Position numbers and translations under genes: made by a program | NCBI RefSeq assembly: GCF_964204645.1 | Contig: NC_134032.1 | Span: 312,501-376,500, forward strand | DNA length: 64,000 nucleotides | Origin: Tubulanus polymorphus | Taxonomy: Eukaryota; Nemertea; Palaeonemertea; Tubulaniformes; Tubulanidae | Direction: 5' to 3' | In this document: positions 1 through 11,799 of the stretch, piece by piece | Position numbering within the stretch: the stretch's first letter is position 1 | How the letters are laid out: each line of letters begins with the position of its first letter | The notes under the pieces: generated by a model | The model's input: only the letters and a program-made list of their open reading frames with translations | The model's database searches: none | What the model was told of the DNA's origin: nothing

Positions 1-94
1 GGGAGATTTTTTTAATGTTTATGAAACACAATTTTGCAGAAAACTTTCTATGATGAAAACTGAATTTCAACCTGTTTTTTTTTACTGATTTCAG

Positions 95-3000
95 GTTTCG
101 CGATTGAAGAAGATTCTCATCACATTCCGTCTGCCATCGAGATACCCGCCGATACGTGCGTTCACTACAGCTGCTACGACCAACAATCATCGCGGTTGCA
201 CCTGGGCGCGATGGATACGGGCAGAATCTCGTGGAGCGCGGGCATCGACGTGCGTTCGAAACACGACGCGATCGCCAACATTCCGAAAACGGCGGACGTT
301 AAAATCCACGTCGAGACGTGGAACTACGTGTGTCACGTTTACGTCGATACGGTCAGCCGAGCGGGAGTCGCCGCGACCGAGGTTAAAACACGCGAACGCG
401 CGCGCGGGCAAGAATTAGTCGTAGTCATGGATACGGACGCGGAACGAACAGTCGGCGTCGAGCGGCGTCGCCGCCACAAATCGCAGCGACATCGGAAATT
501 ACGCGGGTCCGGGCCGGTTACGCCGATTAGTGTTAACCTACGCGTTAAACACGCCAGTTTCGTATTGTTGGACGATCAGACTGAATCGGGCGTCGTCACA
601 GAGATATCGCGTTGCACGCTGGACAACGCGATCGCAGCGACGATACCGGCGGTTACCGACGACGACGACGCGCGAGTCGCGTATTTCGCTTGCGTTGAAA
701 AGTTACAAATCGATAATCAAATGCATCTGGACGGAGGATACGACTTCCCGGTCGTATTGCTACCGATCCCCGCTGAGAAATCAACCTCGAGTTTAAATCA
801 TTTCGATTATGTCGACGAATTGACGTTCGAACGTTTAGACGAAATGCGACGGTCGGCGTTCTGCAGCGTCGACGTTCTAGTCCGCGACGGAGGCTGCCGC
901 GTCCATGAAATAGCCGTCGCCGTCGGTCCATTATCCGTTTACGTCGAGGATAAGTTCGTCTACGACATTTTGAAGAAGGTCGACAGTTTCGTGCCGACGA
1001 GTCGCGCGACCGCCTCTAGGACGACGACGACGACGCCGGCGGAGTTGCCGTCGACCGTCTGCTCGGAGCTGCATCGTCTGACGTCGCAGATCCGTCTGCA
1101 CAGTTTATCCGTGCGACCGATACAGATGTATTTGAGCGTTCACGCGTCGATGAAGTTGTTCCTCGCGTCGGACAACACGCCGCTGAAATTCGCCGAGTTC
1201 ACGCGTACCGATTTAACGGCGAGCGCGGATCGTCTGCTGAGGATGTTAGTGATGCATTACGCATCGGGCGCTTTATTCAGAGCAGGTGAGAGAATTAACA
1301 CTTAACCCATTCAGTGTGTCTACACCACAGTGCGGTGTACGAATCAGTGATAGATTTTGCTAGTGCACTGCGATATGATGTACTTGCAAAATCTATCACT
1401 GATTTATACGCAGCACTGTAGTGTAGACGCACTGAAAGGGTTAACCCTACACAACTGTCGAACTGTATCCAGAGTCATTGTTCAACTGGTTCTTGCGTTG
1501 AGTTTAAATGTAATATTTTTAGGTTGGGTGATTGGTTCGTTGGAGCTCGTCGGTAATCCGACCGGTTTGGTACAGAACGTCACGCGTGGTGTCGTCGATC
1601 TGCTGCGTCTGCCGATGGAAGGACTCGGTCAAGGTCCCGGATATTTTCTGTCGGGCGTACGACAAGGATTTTCCTCGTTGTTGTGGCACGTTTCTACCGG
1701 TGAGAGAAAACATAAGGATCCAGTTCCACAGTTGTGAGTTAGAGTTAACTCTGGGTTAAAGTTAGTTCATTTTCAATGAGTTAACTCAGAGTCAAATCTT
1801 AACTCCGAACTGGTGGAACTGGGTGAAGATAATTAGAATTGTGGGTTCTGGCTGTCATCAGGGTGACCAATTGAGGGTCTGGAAAACTCTGGAAGAATCT
1901 GGGAAAATCAGGGAATTTGACGAATTTTGAATGGGACGTGTAAAACTAAGGGAATTTGCCTCTGATCAATTTCTCTTTTAATACATGATTCATGAAAAAT
2001 TGAGAATTGTAAACCTAGAAGTTTCTCTTGATTTACTCTGGGAATTTTATGTAATCGCGCGGAGAAATCAGGGAAAAATCAGTTGATTTGTAAATGGGTG
2101 GAAAGTGGCCGTCACCCTGACAGTATAACATCATCTTTACCAGTGACTGTTCAAAATAGTACATGTCCTGTTTTAAATATCTGATTCATATATCTTTTGC
2201 CTTAGAATGGCCATTTTAGGCCCTCTAAGATTTCCAATTCAAGTCCCAATTTGTATTTCTAATTCAATTCACTAAGCGTAAGTCGTCATTTGGAAGTCAT
2301 CTGTATTTTTGAGTCTCAATTTATATTTCAATTCAATTTACTAAGTGTAGGTTGTCATTTGGGTAGGCCTAAGTCGTCACATAACTGAAGTCATCTCTAT
2401 TTCTGTTCAAAAATGTTGACTATCTTAATGTCATATATTTTGTGCCCTAGAATGGCCATTTTAGGCCCTCACATTACGTAAAAGGATCCCAGTTTATCTG
2501 TAGCTGTGTTGATTATCTATTCGCAGGTACGGTGAATTCGGTGACTAGTTTCGCGTCGAGTTTGTCGCGTAACATGGACTATTTATCGCTGGACGAGGCG
2601 CATTGTCTCCGCCAGGAGGAGATTCGACGGCGTCCGCCGGAGCAGGTCGGCGACGGCTTGAAACAAGGATTAACCGGGTTCGGCTTGAGTCTTCTAGGTA
2701 TGTGTGGAAACGTCTTATCGACTAGAGAGGCGCGAGGTCTAGGAAAAAAAATTATTTTTCTCTTAAATTTATATTTGCCGCGCACAAAACTTCAAGGCAC
2801 CTGATAACTGATAATGGTTAAATTGAAGAAATTGTTTTCCACTGTATTAAGATAGTAATATATACACTATACACTAATGTCTATTTCAACCTAACTTGAG
2901 TCTGGTTGACTAGCTCAGTCAGTTTTAGTTGTGCATACCTGATACAGGTTTTGATAGGACCAGCATCAATCTTTAATCCATTTAACACTATTGAAGTATT

Positions 3001-5708
3001 GCAAAATACCTAAAAAGGTTCTTTTAAATGCGGTTGTCTCAGAAGTTGTGTCAGAGAAGAGACATCACTTTTGATTTGGGGTCGCCAGTCCTCAGTGTTG
3101 TTATCATGGACTAAAAAACGAATTAATGGTTATAGATTGAAAGTGGGTCATCAGTCCTCAGTGTTATAGATTGTATTAAGATCAGTGATAGCGATTGAAT
3201 TTATGGCTTTTCAATAAACAATACCTTCTGTGAATGAAGTAAGCAAACTATGATATAAATGATAAAACTTTTATATATCAATAGATATACAGTTACACTG
3301 CTGGCGCAGAGTCTCGTAAAAACGATTGACAATTTTTGTTTATCATGCTAACTAGCTGTCCAGTCCAGTGTTTATATTGTAAAATCTCAGTGATCGCTGA
3401 TTATTAATGATATCCCAGTGACAGATAACTACAATGTTACTGTCACACACTTTATGTATCTCACATGTCCAACTGTCTGTAGAGTTCAGTATTATACGCA
3501 GGTGATCTATAAACCTGTGATTATTATACTCTGATACTGATAACAGCACCTCTGTTACCAGTATCAGAGCATACTGATAATAATACATGTTTATCACTAA
3601 TAACACACGGGAATCCTGCACATCCTGTCACAGTAGACAAACATGCGTCCCCGTGTGTCAACATCTAAACAGTTTAGGTAACAGTAATATCCATCCGGGA
3701 GCTGATATTTCTTCACTCGTTTTCTATTTATCAAACTGTTTACAGTCGGATGTTCAGTGATCGGTTCTGTATAATTCACTTTAAACAATTGCGTCCCTCG
3801 TCGACTAATACCAATCACATGAAGTCCTGCTCCTATAAATTGTGGAGACTTTTGAAGGCTTGATTTATAGTTTTCGGCCATTTCTCCATTCGAACACTTA
3901 ACGATGAATCCGTGGGTTTGTGGTTGATGGTTGAACGGGATGCCGAGATCCGGTATCTCAACACCGGGGGGCGGTGCTCGCCATTCTAATCTCACCTGAA
4001 ATAGAAAACGACATTTTTATTTGACTCTCACCTCGCAGCGGTCACCTGGCTAGTATCGCATGTGGGTGATGATGATGAAACTGAAGATGAAAATGATTCT
4101 TACCTCATCGAACGGTATCACTTGTACGGATATTTGTTCTTCGGTTATTTGTTGTCTTTCAAATAGTTCTCGTTTAATCAAGGTCTCCAGTTCCTCTGTC
4201 CATATCAATTGTAATAGATCACCGTCAACAGTTATCAGATCACATTCTAGTTTGAATAACGGTTGATAGGAATAATTAGCGATATCTCTACTTTCATTCT
4301 CCTCATCTGAATAAACGTTTACTTTGCGTCTTTCAAACGTAACAGTGAATTCTGATCTATACTCGCAGCTAACGCTACTACCTGCCATGTTTGCTCGTCA
4401 AAAAGTAACTACTTGGAACTCGTGTTGAAGTTTTATATCAAGTATGAAAGGCAACAGATATTCCCAGGGTCTGATTCTGAAGTGAACATTATCAAAAACT
4501 TGTTTGCGCCTGTCGGCCTAAATCACTTTTTCGATGAATCATGTCTTTGATCACGTAGCCCCCAGATAAGGGAACTATTGATATGCGTGTCAGTGACTAA
4601 TGTCTATTGTAACGTTGTTTGAGAGGATGTCGCATGTCCTAGTTCAGTTAGTTTTATCAGCACATACCTGATATAAGTCTTAATAGGACCATCACAGATA
4701 GGGGCAGGTGACCTAAAACAGAATTTTTATCCTACCCTTTTTATTCTACACTGCATTGAAGGATTGCAAAATACTTAAAAAGTTTCCTTTGAATGGGGTT
4801 GTCTCAAAAGTTTTGTCATGGATGAGACACCATTTTCTTTCAAAGGAATCAAGTTTTACAATATGTTTTAAATGTCTACCAACTGAAGTTTTTTTCAAAT
4901 CATCAAACATTGAGACAGTTGTTGAAAAGTGGGTTAGAGAGACCATAGTACACTGGTTAACTCTAGCCAACTTATGAGAAACTTGCCCGTGGTTTTTAGG
5001 CATGGAAACAAAGTGTTCAATATTCAAATTATGGAGTCTTTTTCTTTTTTTTATCTCATTCAATGAAGACTCTTTGCCAAACCTTCAATATGTTGAAAAA
5101 TGGATTGAAAATCGATGTTTCAGATCAACTGCCCATAATCAGTGCACCTGATGATGGTTAATAGTATTCTCGTCCACTATTGAACTTTTTCATCTTTGCT
5201 GATTTATTGTGGAATTTATCTCGTATTTTCAGCTTCGCTCGTCTTATTAAAGCCTTGATTGAGCTAGGCCAGCCGACCTCCTTTCAAGCAAAGTCAAAAT
5301 AGACTTTAGCTCTTAGTTGCGTTCTCTTTAATCGCTAGTTAAGATGAAATCGACAAGACCAAACCCTGCAAGGAAGGAATTAACGAAATATTTTTGAGCA
5401 AGCGGTGTGGGCGAGTGGTTAGAGCATTCGGCTCTGAGAAGCCAGGTCGTGGGTTCGAACCCTGTAGTGTCCTCGGGCAAGACACTTATCCTCATTGCCT
5501 CTCTCCACCCAGGAGTAAATGGGTACCTGGCCTGATAGATGACTCCCGAGCGCCTAGTAGCTGCTCGGATGTTACTTCTCCCCAGGGAGAGATGACCAAT
5601 TTAGGAATAGAGGCATAGGCTGGGGGTTTTACCAAATCTGGAGTGCATCTGAACTCACTGGTTAAGATACCTGCGCTATATAAATGTCAATTATCATTAT
5701 TATTATCA

Positions 5709-5748
<40 letters not shown>

Positions 5749-8410
5749 ATTAAATATTTTGTCGTGTTATCGTTGATTGTAAAAGCTCATTTTCTCCACT
5801 CGTACACAGGTGCGGTAGCTGGTCTGGCCGAACAGCCGTTGCAAGGTATCCAACAAGTTACCGATCAGAGTCTGTCGGCCAGTCAAAAAGTGCTCGGCGT
5901 CATTTCCGGCTTCGGGAAAGGATTGATCGGCGTCGTTACTAAACCAGTAGGTGGCAGCGCTGAGTTCGTCGCACGTACAGGACATGGTTAGTATCGGTTT
6001 TATACTGGAACCAATCAAAGGCTTACATTTTCTTTTATTATTATTATTGCTATTGCTGACAACTCAATGCCTGAAAGTGCTGGAGATAATAAGGAAATTT
6101 TGCAATTTGAATTCCACCCCAGTGCGGTGTATAACAGGTATCACTGCTGTGCGTCTACACCGCGGCACAGTGTATGATTAGTTACTAATATTTCGCTGTG
6201 TTTGACAGCATCCTCCCCCGGCAGGGATTCGAACCTGATGGCATCGAGATTGCCACGGCACGAAACCCTGCCATAATCGACCGTGTGCGCAGATACATGC
6301 GCAGTTCAGATGATGTGATTTTTAGCCAATCAGAAATCCCGTTTTATTTTAGCCCGGGTTTTCCCATTTATAGTTCCTCCTTGAAATTTGCCTCAACGAT
6401 TATACAACGCGCAATCTGATTGGTGCCGCCAGTTTTCGTTCGGAAAGCTGCGCATGTACCTGCACACATGGTCGTCTATGGCAGGGTTCGTGCCGTGGCT
6501 GAGTGTATCGTTGCCATCAGGTTCGAGTCCCTGCAGAGGGAGGATGGTTTGACAGGTGCTGCCATCTTTCATTGGACATAGAAAACTTATTACTAATAAC
6601 ATCAATACACTGCGATGCGGTGTACTAGCAAAGTCGACATGATTTGTACACCGCATCATGGTGTAGAAACACTGAAAGAGTTGATCCTAAATCCTAATCC
6701 ATTGATTTCCTTTACCTTCAGTTCTTATATGTTTCTAGCAAAATTTCTGTACTAGCAAACCCCATCAGTGATGTATATACACCGCACTGCGATGTAGAGA
6801 TAATGAAAGGCTAAAAAACTTTTTTTTACGATAAAATTTAGATTAAAAATTGTTTTCGTTCGTTTTTTGTTAGGATTGCTGAACGGAGTCGGCGTCGGGC
6901 GTCTGCCCGGACCGTGGTATAAATCAGTCGTCGTCGAAGTCTCGACGTTCTCGACCGGTCAGTGGAAATTCCTCGCGAAAACGATCGAATCGGCCGCGAC
7001 GAATGAAATCATCTCGATCATCATGGCGACGCGCGTTGTCGTCGATGCCGCGGCGACCGAGCAACAATACACCGATGACGTCGAAGACGATGACCATACC
7101 TACGAATGTCTACCGGATGTTTACATCATTTTGAGTCCACAGGTGAATATTGAATTGTGTAAATGTTTAAATATTGGTTTTAACCGACAATATTCTATTG
7201 TAATAAGCCCTCGATAGATAGAGTTCAAATTTTAGTCAGAGCTGTTAACTCTAACTGTAATTGTAAAATCCTAGAGGCTTTGTTGATCAAATTAGAAAAG
7301 CCAAATTTCAACTTGCAATTGTTTCAAAATGGATCCTCGTTCATTTTACATGTCTCTCGTTCGGCCTGTGTTCTGGTTGTTGCCATATTATGTAATCTGC
7401 TATTTTAATACCACTATCGACCTGTTAATTCATATCTTAACGTACTATCGGCACTTTTTATGCATTTTTGAAGTTTTCAAGGGCATTAGAAAATTTGGGT
7501 CGATCGGACACGAGATGGCCGTCCTGTCCTGTGATCTTTTTGTGGCTATAAAAAGGTCATTTTTGATTCTATTCGTAGGCCTTTAGCTTCATAAAGGTTT
7601 TCGCGAAATTACATTCGAATTTGAGAAGGGTTTATTTTAGGAAGGGATCTCTAGCGTATCAGACAGGTTTTCTTGATCGGTCAATTATTACGTAATTGGA
7701 GGCCATCTTAGTGTCATCGGTCCCCATTCAAAGATGAGTTTGATAGATTTGTGTTTTGCTGTAATCTTTTCAGGTGTTGTTCATCATCGATATAAACGAG
7801 GATTGTCAACAGCAGGCGTTCGCTGTCACTGAATTAGATTGTTTGTGTTCGGGTTCAACGTCAATGGTGTTGATGGAATGGAACAGCGCTGATGACAATA
7901 AACTACAGGTATTTATCCATTGAAACACCAGACATTTTATCAGCTCACTTCCAAAAACTGATCGTCCACATTTCACATGTGTTCAGAACTTCACCGGAGA
8001 CATTTCTAATTGAAAATGAACTACAAACACCAGACATTAGACATTTTATCAGCGCACTTTCAGAACCCGTTCGTCCACACTTCACATGTGTTCAGAACTT
8101 CAGACATTTTTATTGGTAGTTAAATATAAGTTAAAATAAATCCGACTTAAGCCGAGTCCACTGTATCTAAGAGAATGTTAATTTTTTTCTTTCGCAGAAG
8201 GAGGGCGACAAGAAAGACCGGATCGCGGACTTCGTGGTCGGCGCGTCGTCCGGCCGGGAATTATCGGTGACCGATCGTATCGCGTTCGCGCCGGCGAAAG
8301 TGAAATATACGTTCAACTGCGAACAGAAATCACGTGACTCATTCTACACTCTGTTCCATATAGTCAGACGAAAACTGCTCGGGAAAGGCTTCTCGGTTTG
8401 GGGCGAATGA
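95..8410 (+). CDS. VPS13B: VPS13B (COH1) C-terminal exons, 3' end of gene
   Basis: Seven exons read in one consistent frame: 95-1285, 1523-1699, 2527-2697, 5810-5986, 6874-7142, 7774-7908 and 8198-8410 (stop TGA 8408-8410). Every junction has GT-AG sites and matching phase; the 5' part of the gene lies outside the window. VPS13 proteins are bridge-like lipid transfer proteins at membrane contacts; VPS13B acts at the Golgi and endosomes. Recognition rests on the C-terminal block: GWVIGSLELVGNP and LRLPMEGLGQGPGYFLSG (exon 2), LSRNMDYLSLDEAH followed by RQEE (exon 3), and GVISGFGKGLIGVVTKPVGG (exon 4), in the order I know from VPS13B rather than VPS13A/C/D. The last two exons (VLFIIDINEDCQQQAFAVTE and onward) form the PH-like C-terminal region. 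The first exon is unusually GC-rich. Family assignment is secure; exact exon ends are predictions. Confidence 0.93.
1306..1440. mobile_element. piggyBac-like MITE with TTAA target duplication
   Basis: The 135-bp element is flanked on both sides by TTAA (1302-1305 and 1441-1444). Its ends begin CCC and form about 20-bp inverted repeats (cccattcagtgtgtctacac at the left, complement of gtgtagacgcactgaaaggg at the right, about 17/20 identical). TTAA duplication plus CCC ends is diagnostic of the piggyBac superfamily. It has no coding capacity. Related degenerate copies with the same GTGTAGA...ACTGAAAG ends lie near 6590-6680 and 6770-6815. It sits in a VPS13B intron. Confidence 0.7.
1718..1828. 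repeat. foldback repeat (GGATCCAGTTCCACAG family)
   Basis: The left half (ccagttccac...gttaactctg) reappears in inverted orientation in the right half (gttaactcagag...gtggaactggg), giving an imperfect hairpin. The same sequence family makes up the minisatellites at 9956-10425 and 25080-25440. VPS13B intron. Confidence 0.5.
2250..2415. repeat. dispersed repeat, two units (CTAATTCAATTTACTAAGTG family)
   Basis: About 1.5-2 diverged units of the motif that forms a cleaner tandem array at 29190-29520 (ctaattcaatttactaagtg, gtcgtcatttgg, gtcatctctattt). A short trace is also seen around 54225-54245. No coding potential. Confidence 0.5.
2870..3070 (+). repeat. left member of direct-repeat pair flanking the nested gene
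   Basis: The segment shares its order of motifs with 4600-4840: ctaatgtctatt, agtcagttttag, catacctgata, aataggacca, attgcaaaatac, ggttgtctca and a following gacaccat-like stretch. The pair is in direct orientation about 1.7 kb apart and brackets the antisense gene at 3597-4388. It is too diverged for a recent LTR pair. Confidence 0.45.
3597..4388 (-). CDS. nested antisense gene, uncharacterised 227-aa protein
   Basis: Two exons on the minus strand, 4388-4104 and 3995-3597, joined across a 108-bp intron with canonical donor (GAG|GTAAGA) and acceptor (TTTCAG|GTG) and phase 0 on both sides; stop at 3597-3599. The predicted product is 227 aa, acidic in its first half, with no signal peptide or membrane segment. 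The C-terminal part holds a cluster of cysteines (residues ~195-225, with CYLNCLDVDTRGRMFVYC). I do not recognise the family. It lies entirely inside a VPS13B intron and is bracketed by direct repeats, so it may be a transposed or retro-derived copy, although its own intron argues against a simple retrocopy. The joined open frame across a good intron is the main support. Confidence 0.5.
4600..4840 (+). repeat. right member of direct-repeat pair flanking the nested gene
   Basis: Diverged direct copy of 2870-3070, with a small insertion around 4700-4745. The two copies bracket the nested minus-strand gene inside the VPS13B intron. Confidence 0.45.
5401..5752 (+). mobile_element. tRNA-derived SINE with ATT tail
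   Basis: The head resembles a tRNA: A-box-like gggcgagtggttagagc (5409-5425) and B box gggttcgaaccc (5451-5462). The body contains gggcaagacactta and a gagtaaatgggtacctgg core typical of widespread marine-invertebrate SINEs. The 3' end reads gcgctatataaatgtcaatt and runs into an (ATT)n tail at about 5690-5752. It sits in a VPS13B intron, in the gene's orientation. Non-autonomous and Pol III-transcribed by family knowledge. Confidence 0.8.
6209..6546. mobile_element. MULE-like MITE copy 1, long TIRs, 9-bp TSD
   Basis: The 338-bp element begins catcctcccccggcaggg and ends with the near-complement ...ctgcagagggaggatg; terminal inverted repeats run about 100 bp. An exact 9-bp duplication gtttgacag flanks it (6200-6208 and 6547-6555), as in Mutator-like elements. 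Each TIR contains a tRNA-type B box (ggttcgagtcc, 6520-6530). It is inserted into an older degenerate repeat inside a VPS13B intron. Confidence 0.8.
7921..8110. repeat. two-copy tandem duplication
   Basis: The stretch caccagacattttatcagc ... tcacatgtgttcagaacttc occurs twice head to tail with a few substitutions, in the last VPS13B intron. It stays open in one frame by chance only. Confidence 0.6.
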
Positions 8411-9527
8411 AAGCTTTAGAATCTGATAACTCTATTCATTTTCGGCAAGCGGTAAAAATATTGAAACCGGTGTCTTTAAACTCATTTGCTGCAGTGAGTC
8501 TAATCGGGTTGAGTCTTAATCATATCTCGAGTTAAACCTAAGCGCAATTAGTTAAGATAGGTCGATCTAAGCGGTCTTTCATGTTGGTTTGAGATGATGC
8601 CTTGGTGCCCCCTAGGTCAATCAGTTTTTATTCAGAAAAGACTTAAGATATATGTGCTAAATGACCAGAACGGACGCCGCAACAGTTGAACTAGAATATG
8701 GATTATTGATTCGATCGTGCAGTCAAACCTGATCTGGATCGGCTTAATCCGTGTTTTGGTCTAATCCGAACAATATTTGCGGTCCATGTACATAAATATA
8801 CGAGAAAAGGCTTTTTAGATCCGGATTTCATGTAAACCATATGAATTTTGTTGGTCCCAAATGATCCTTATAAAGCGGGTTTTATTATTTTGAAGAATTG
8901 CTGAAAATTCCTAAATCCGGGGACCAATTCAAGTTCAGCTTGTATCTGATGTGAAAAAATTTAAGTCCATCTTTGTGCTTGGTTTTTCTCATGGTCTTAT
9001 TCAAATCTCGTTGCAGTGGAATCCTCTCTAACTGGGCTCTAGGCTCAAAGACAATATTGTCAAAGTAGCATCTAGTCTAAAGCAATGGCATTTTCGGTGA
9101 AAATTCGTTTTAAGAATTAACAAATGGCCTGAATGAACTTTGTGTGTTTGCGTAATTGTGCGAGGTGTTTCTATGAGGTAAATAGGTAAAAGTAAATAAT
9201 TATTGTTATAGAAATATATAATATATTTGTCTTCATATTTCTGTTGTTATTTTGATGTCGGTTTCTAAAATAAATTCTATTTATTCAAAAGGGTTTAAAA
9301 TCAAAGTGTGGTACTGTCCACATTGTATCGGTGAATATTAAAGTTAAATCTACATTCAAAAGAAACTATGAGTTATTTTCAAAAAGAAATTTACTTCAGC
9401 CTCTATGAATCTAATTCAGTTTGTTGGTTTCTATTTATTCTGGTTGTCGGATGTTCAAATCATGAGTTGGCTGTCAATGAACTGATGTCACTGTATGTAA
9501 ACATACACCTCCTTCCACCTAGAAACA
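8411..9527 (+). other. VPS13B 3' UTR and downstream spacer
   Basis: No gene or open frame of note follows the stop codon. An AATAAA hexamer at about 9269-9275 is a possible polyadenylation signal for VPS13B. Otherwise this is AT-rich unique sequence. Confidence 0.4.
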
Positions 9528-9868
9528 GCTAACCCTAACCCTAGCTTGTGATTGGCTGGAGCTGGTCATCTGATATATGCAAATAGCCCCAAGCACATGG
9601 TCGCTAACCCTAACCCTAGCTCCTGATTGGCTGGAGCTGGTCACCTGATATATGCAAATAGCCCCAAGCACATGGTCACTAACCCTAACCCTAGCTTGTG
9701 ATTGGCTGGAGCTTGTCACCTGATCCATAGCCCCAAGCACATGGTCACTAACCCTAACCCTAGCTTGTGATTGGCTGAAGCTGGTCACCTGATACATGCA
9801 AATAGCCCCAAGCACATGGTCACTAACCCTAACCCTAGCTTGTGATTGGCTGGAGCTGGTCACCTGAT
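9528..9868. repeat. 75-bp minisatellite with telomere-like CCCTAA
   Basis: Four full units and one partial, spaced 75, 75, 69 and 75 bp. Each opens with ctaaccctaaccctagc, that is two copies of CCCTAA (the complement of the metazoan telomere repeat), followed by gattggctggagctggtcac and gccccaagcacatggtc. The long minus-strand open frame across it is a product of the periodicity. Confidence 0.9.
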
Positions 9869-9955
9869 GTAAACAAACCTGCCATACTAGCTCTCTAGTG
9901 ATTATGGGATAGAATGCATAAGGACACTTTGAACTTTTGAGTAAAATGAAACTCC

Positions 9956-10425
9956 TCTGTGGAACTGGATCCAGAGTCAAATTAAACCCACACAACTGTG
10001 GAACGGGATCCAGAGTAAAATTAAACCCACACAACTGTGGAACTGGGCCCAGAGTCAAACCCACACAACCGTGGAACTGGGTCCAGAGTCGAATTAAACC
10101 CACACAACTGTGGAACTGGATCCTGAGTCAAATTAAACCCACACAACTGTGGAACTGGGCCCAGAGTCAAACCCACACAACTGTGGAACTGGGTCCAGAG
10201 TCGAATTAAACCTACATAACTGTGGAATTGGGGTTCAGAGTGAAATTAAACCCACACAACTGTCGAGTTCAGAGTCGACTTGGACCTACACAACTGGGTC
10301 AACGTAAAACCACACAACTGTGGAACTGGATCCAGAGAGTCAACTTTAATCCATGCAAATGTGGAACTGGATCTAAGAGTCAAACAAGACCCACGCAGAG
10401 TTGGATCCGAAACGCTGCTATGGAG
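9956..10425. repeat. about 32-40-bp minisatellite (GTGGAACTGG...CCCACACAAC)
   Basis: About a dozen units built from gtggaactgggtccagagtc + (g/a)aattaaacccacacaact, with length variants. The same motif occurs in inverted or dispersed form at 1718-1828 and 25080-25440, so it is an expanded genomic repeat family. Confidence 0.85.
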
Positions 10426-10606
10426 TCCTGACATTTGTTAATCTGCGATACTATTATGGTAAGTCTCCTCTGACACTGTTGTGGCAAACATCGCCTATAT
10501 AAACATGTATTGTGACAAAATAGACAGGTTCTCATGTGTTGATATGTGATAATCCTACCGCGGTTACGAGCTCAGTGTCATGTGAAGCGCTTTCCTTTCT
10601 GATCAG

Positions 10607-10674
10607 TCGGGCTAGTCGACTCGAGTGTCGGGCTAGTCGACTCGAGTGTCGGGCTAGTCGACTCGAGAGTGTCG
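10607..10674. repeat. three 22-bp tandem units
   Basis: gtcgggctagtcgactcgag is repeated three times with very little change. The core tagtcgacta-like/ctcgag segments are themselves palindromic. Confidence 0.85.
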
Positions 10675-10859
10675 TGGCGGTAGCTCACTAATTATTCGAA
10701 TTCTGAACTTTTTTCGCCGAATTTCTAATGTCTAATTTTTAGGCCAGCCGTAGACTGGGCCTGAAGCGAATTTAAATGACATGGTTTCCAGAGCAAAGGC
10801 TCTTTGACTGTGCAACTGGGCAGATGTTTATGGGAAAACCTTTCAGACTTATGTCGCCA

Positions 10860-11570
10860 ATGGTTACGCGAGAAAACTGACCTCAAATGAAGCTACAGTA
10901 TCAAGTGATAAGAGATGGTTTCTTCCAGACGCGGTTTGCTATCCGTAAAAGAAAAAAATACGTGTTGTCTTCGATGCTGCAGCTAGCTATCAAGGAGTTT
11001 CCTTGAATAACCAGTTGACGTGCGGACCAGATCTGCTGCGAAGATTACCCGGGATACACCGCTACGCTTCAGACAAGAACCAATTGCTGTTATTAGAGAC
11101 ATATAAGCGATGGACCATCGAGTTAAGATATCGCCTGACGATCAACCCACAATAAGTTTCTTGTGGAGAGACTTAGAGATGTTTAACAGATGAATGTCAA
11201 CATCTTTGACGCCAGATGCTCAGCAGGAAATGCCTGTTATGCCTTTCGCGAAACCACCGAAGATCCTGATGTACTGCCAGATGTCAGAGATGCCATTCTG
11301 AAAGATTTCTACATGGATAACTTCCTCCACTCCAAGCCGAATACTGCCACTGCTACTAAGACGTTGATAGATGTCGCCTCTACTGTGTCACGTGGAGGGT
11401 TCCACCTGACGAAGTTCCCCAGCAACGGCTGCGACGTTCTAGCAGCCCTTCCAAAAGATGATACAACAAAGTTCCTGGATAGTGGACGTCTGCAAAGGGA
11501 ACGCGTGTTAGGCTTATTTTGGGATGCTGAAACTGACGGAATTGGTGTGTAGCTGCAGTTTTGACATTTT
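10860..11570 (+). pseudogene. BEL/Pao retrotransposon reverse transcriptase fragment, decayed
   Basis: Translation in successive frames gives RVVFDAAASYQGVSLNNQL, then AVIRDI*AMDHRV and ISFLWRDLE, then CSAGNACYAFRETTED, FYMDNFLHS, GGFHLTKFPSN and VLGLFWDAETD. These match, in order, the conserved RT blocks of BEL/Pao LTR retrotransposons. The catalytic box normally YVDD reads YMDN, and there are in-frame stops (near 10950, 11102) and at least two frameshifts. The longest intact piece is 11190-11552. No LTRs were recognised. Inactive remnant. Confidence 0.8.
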
Positions 11571-11799
11571 GTGTGTTGAATGAATTTCATCGATTATAAT
11601 GAGGAAGAATAAGGAATGTAATTAAGATGTCTGTCTTCTGTCTTTCTTCTCCCGAAAAAAGTCATTCTCTGATGTACTGATAATGGTTACTGTCAACTTC
11701 TGCTGATTGACCAGTAATTTACCTTTTATTGCAACCGTCGCAACCACGCACTTTCAACTGTCAGCACATAGACTGCAGCGAAGAGCAAAGATTCAGGTT

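Noticed and set aside
104-931. Overlapping frames on both strands inside the first VPS13B exon
   Set aside because: GC-rich coding sequence commonly leaves other frames open; only the frame of 97-1285 continues through the splice junctions.
2870-4840. LTR retrotransposon interpretation of the direct repeats around the nested gene
   Set aside because: No TG...CA ends, primer-binding site, polypurine tract or pol motifs were seen.
9519-10103. Long minus-strand open frame (194 codons) with repeated peptide
   Set aside because: It follows the 75-bp and 32-40-bp minisatellites; periods divisible by three keep the frame open. No start context, signal or domain.
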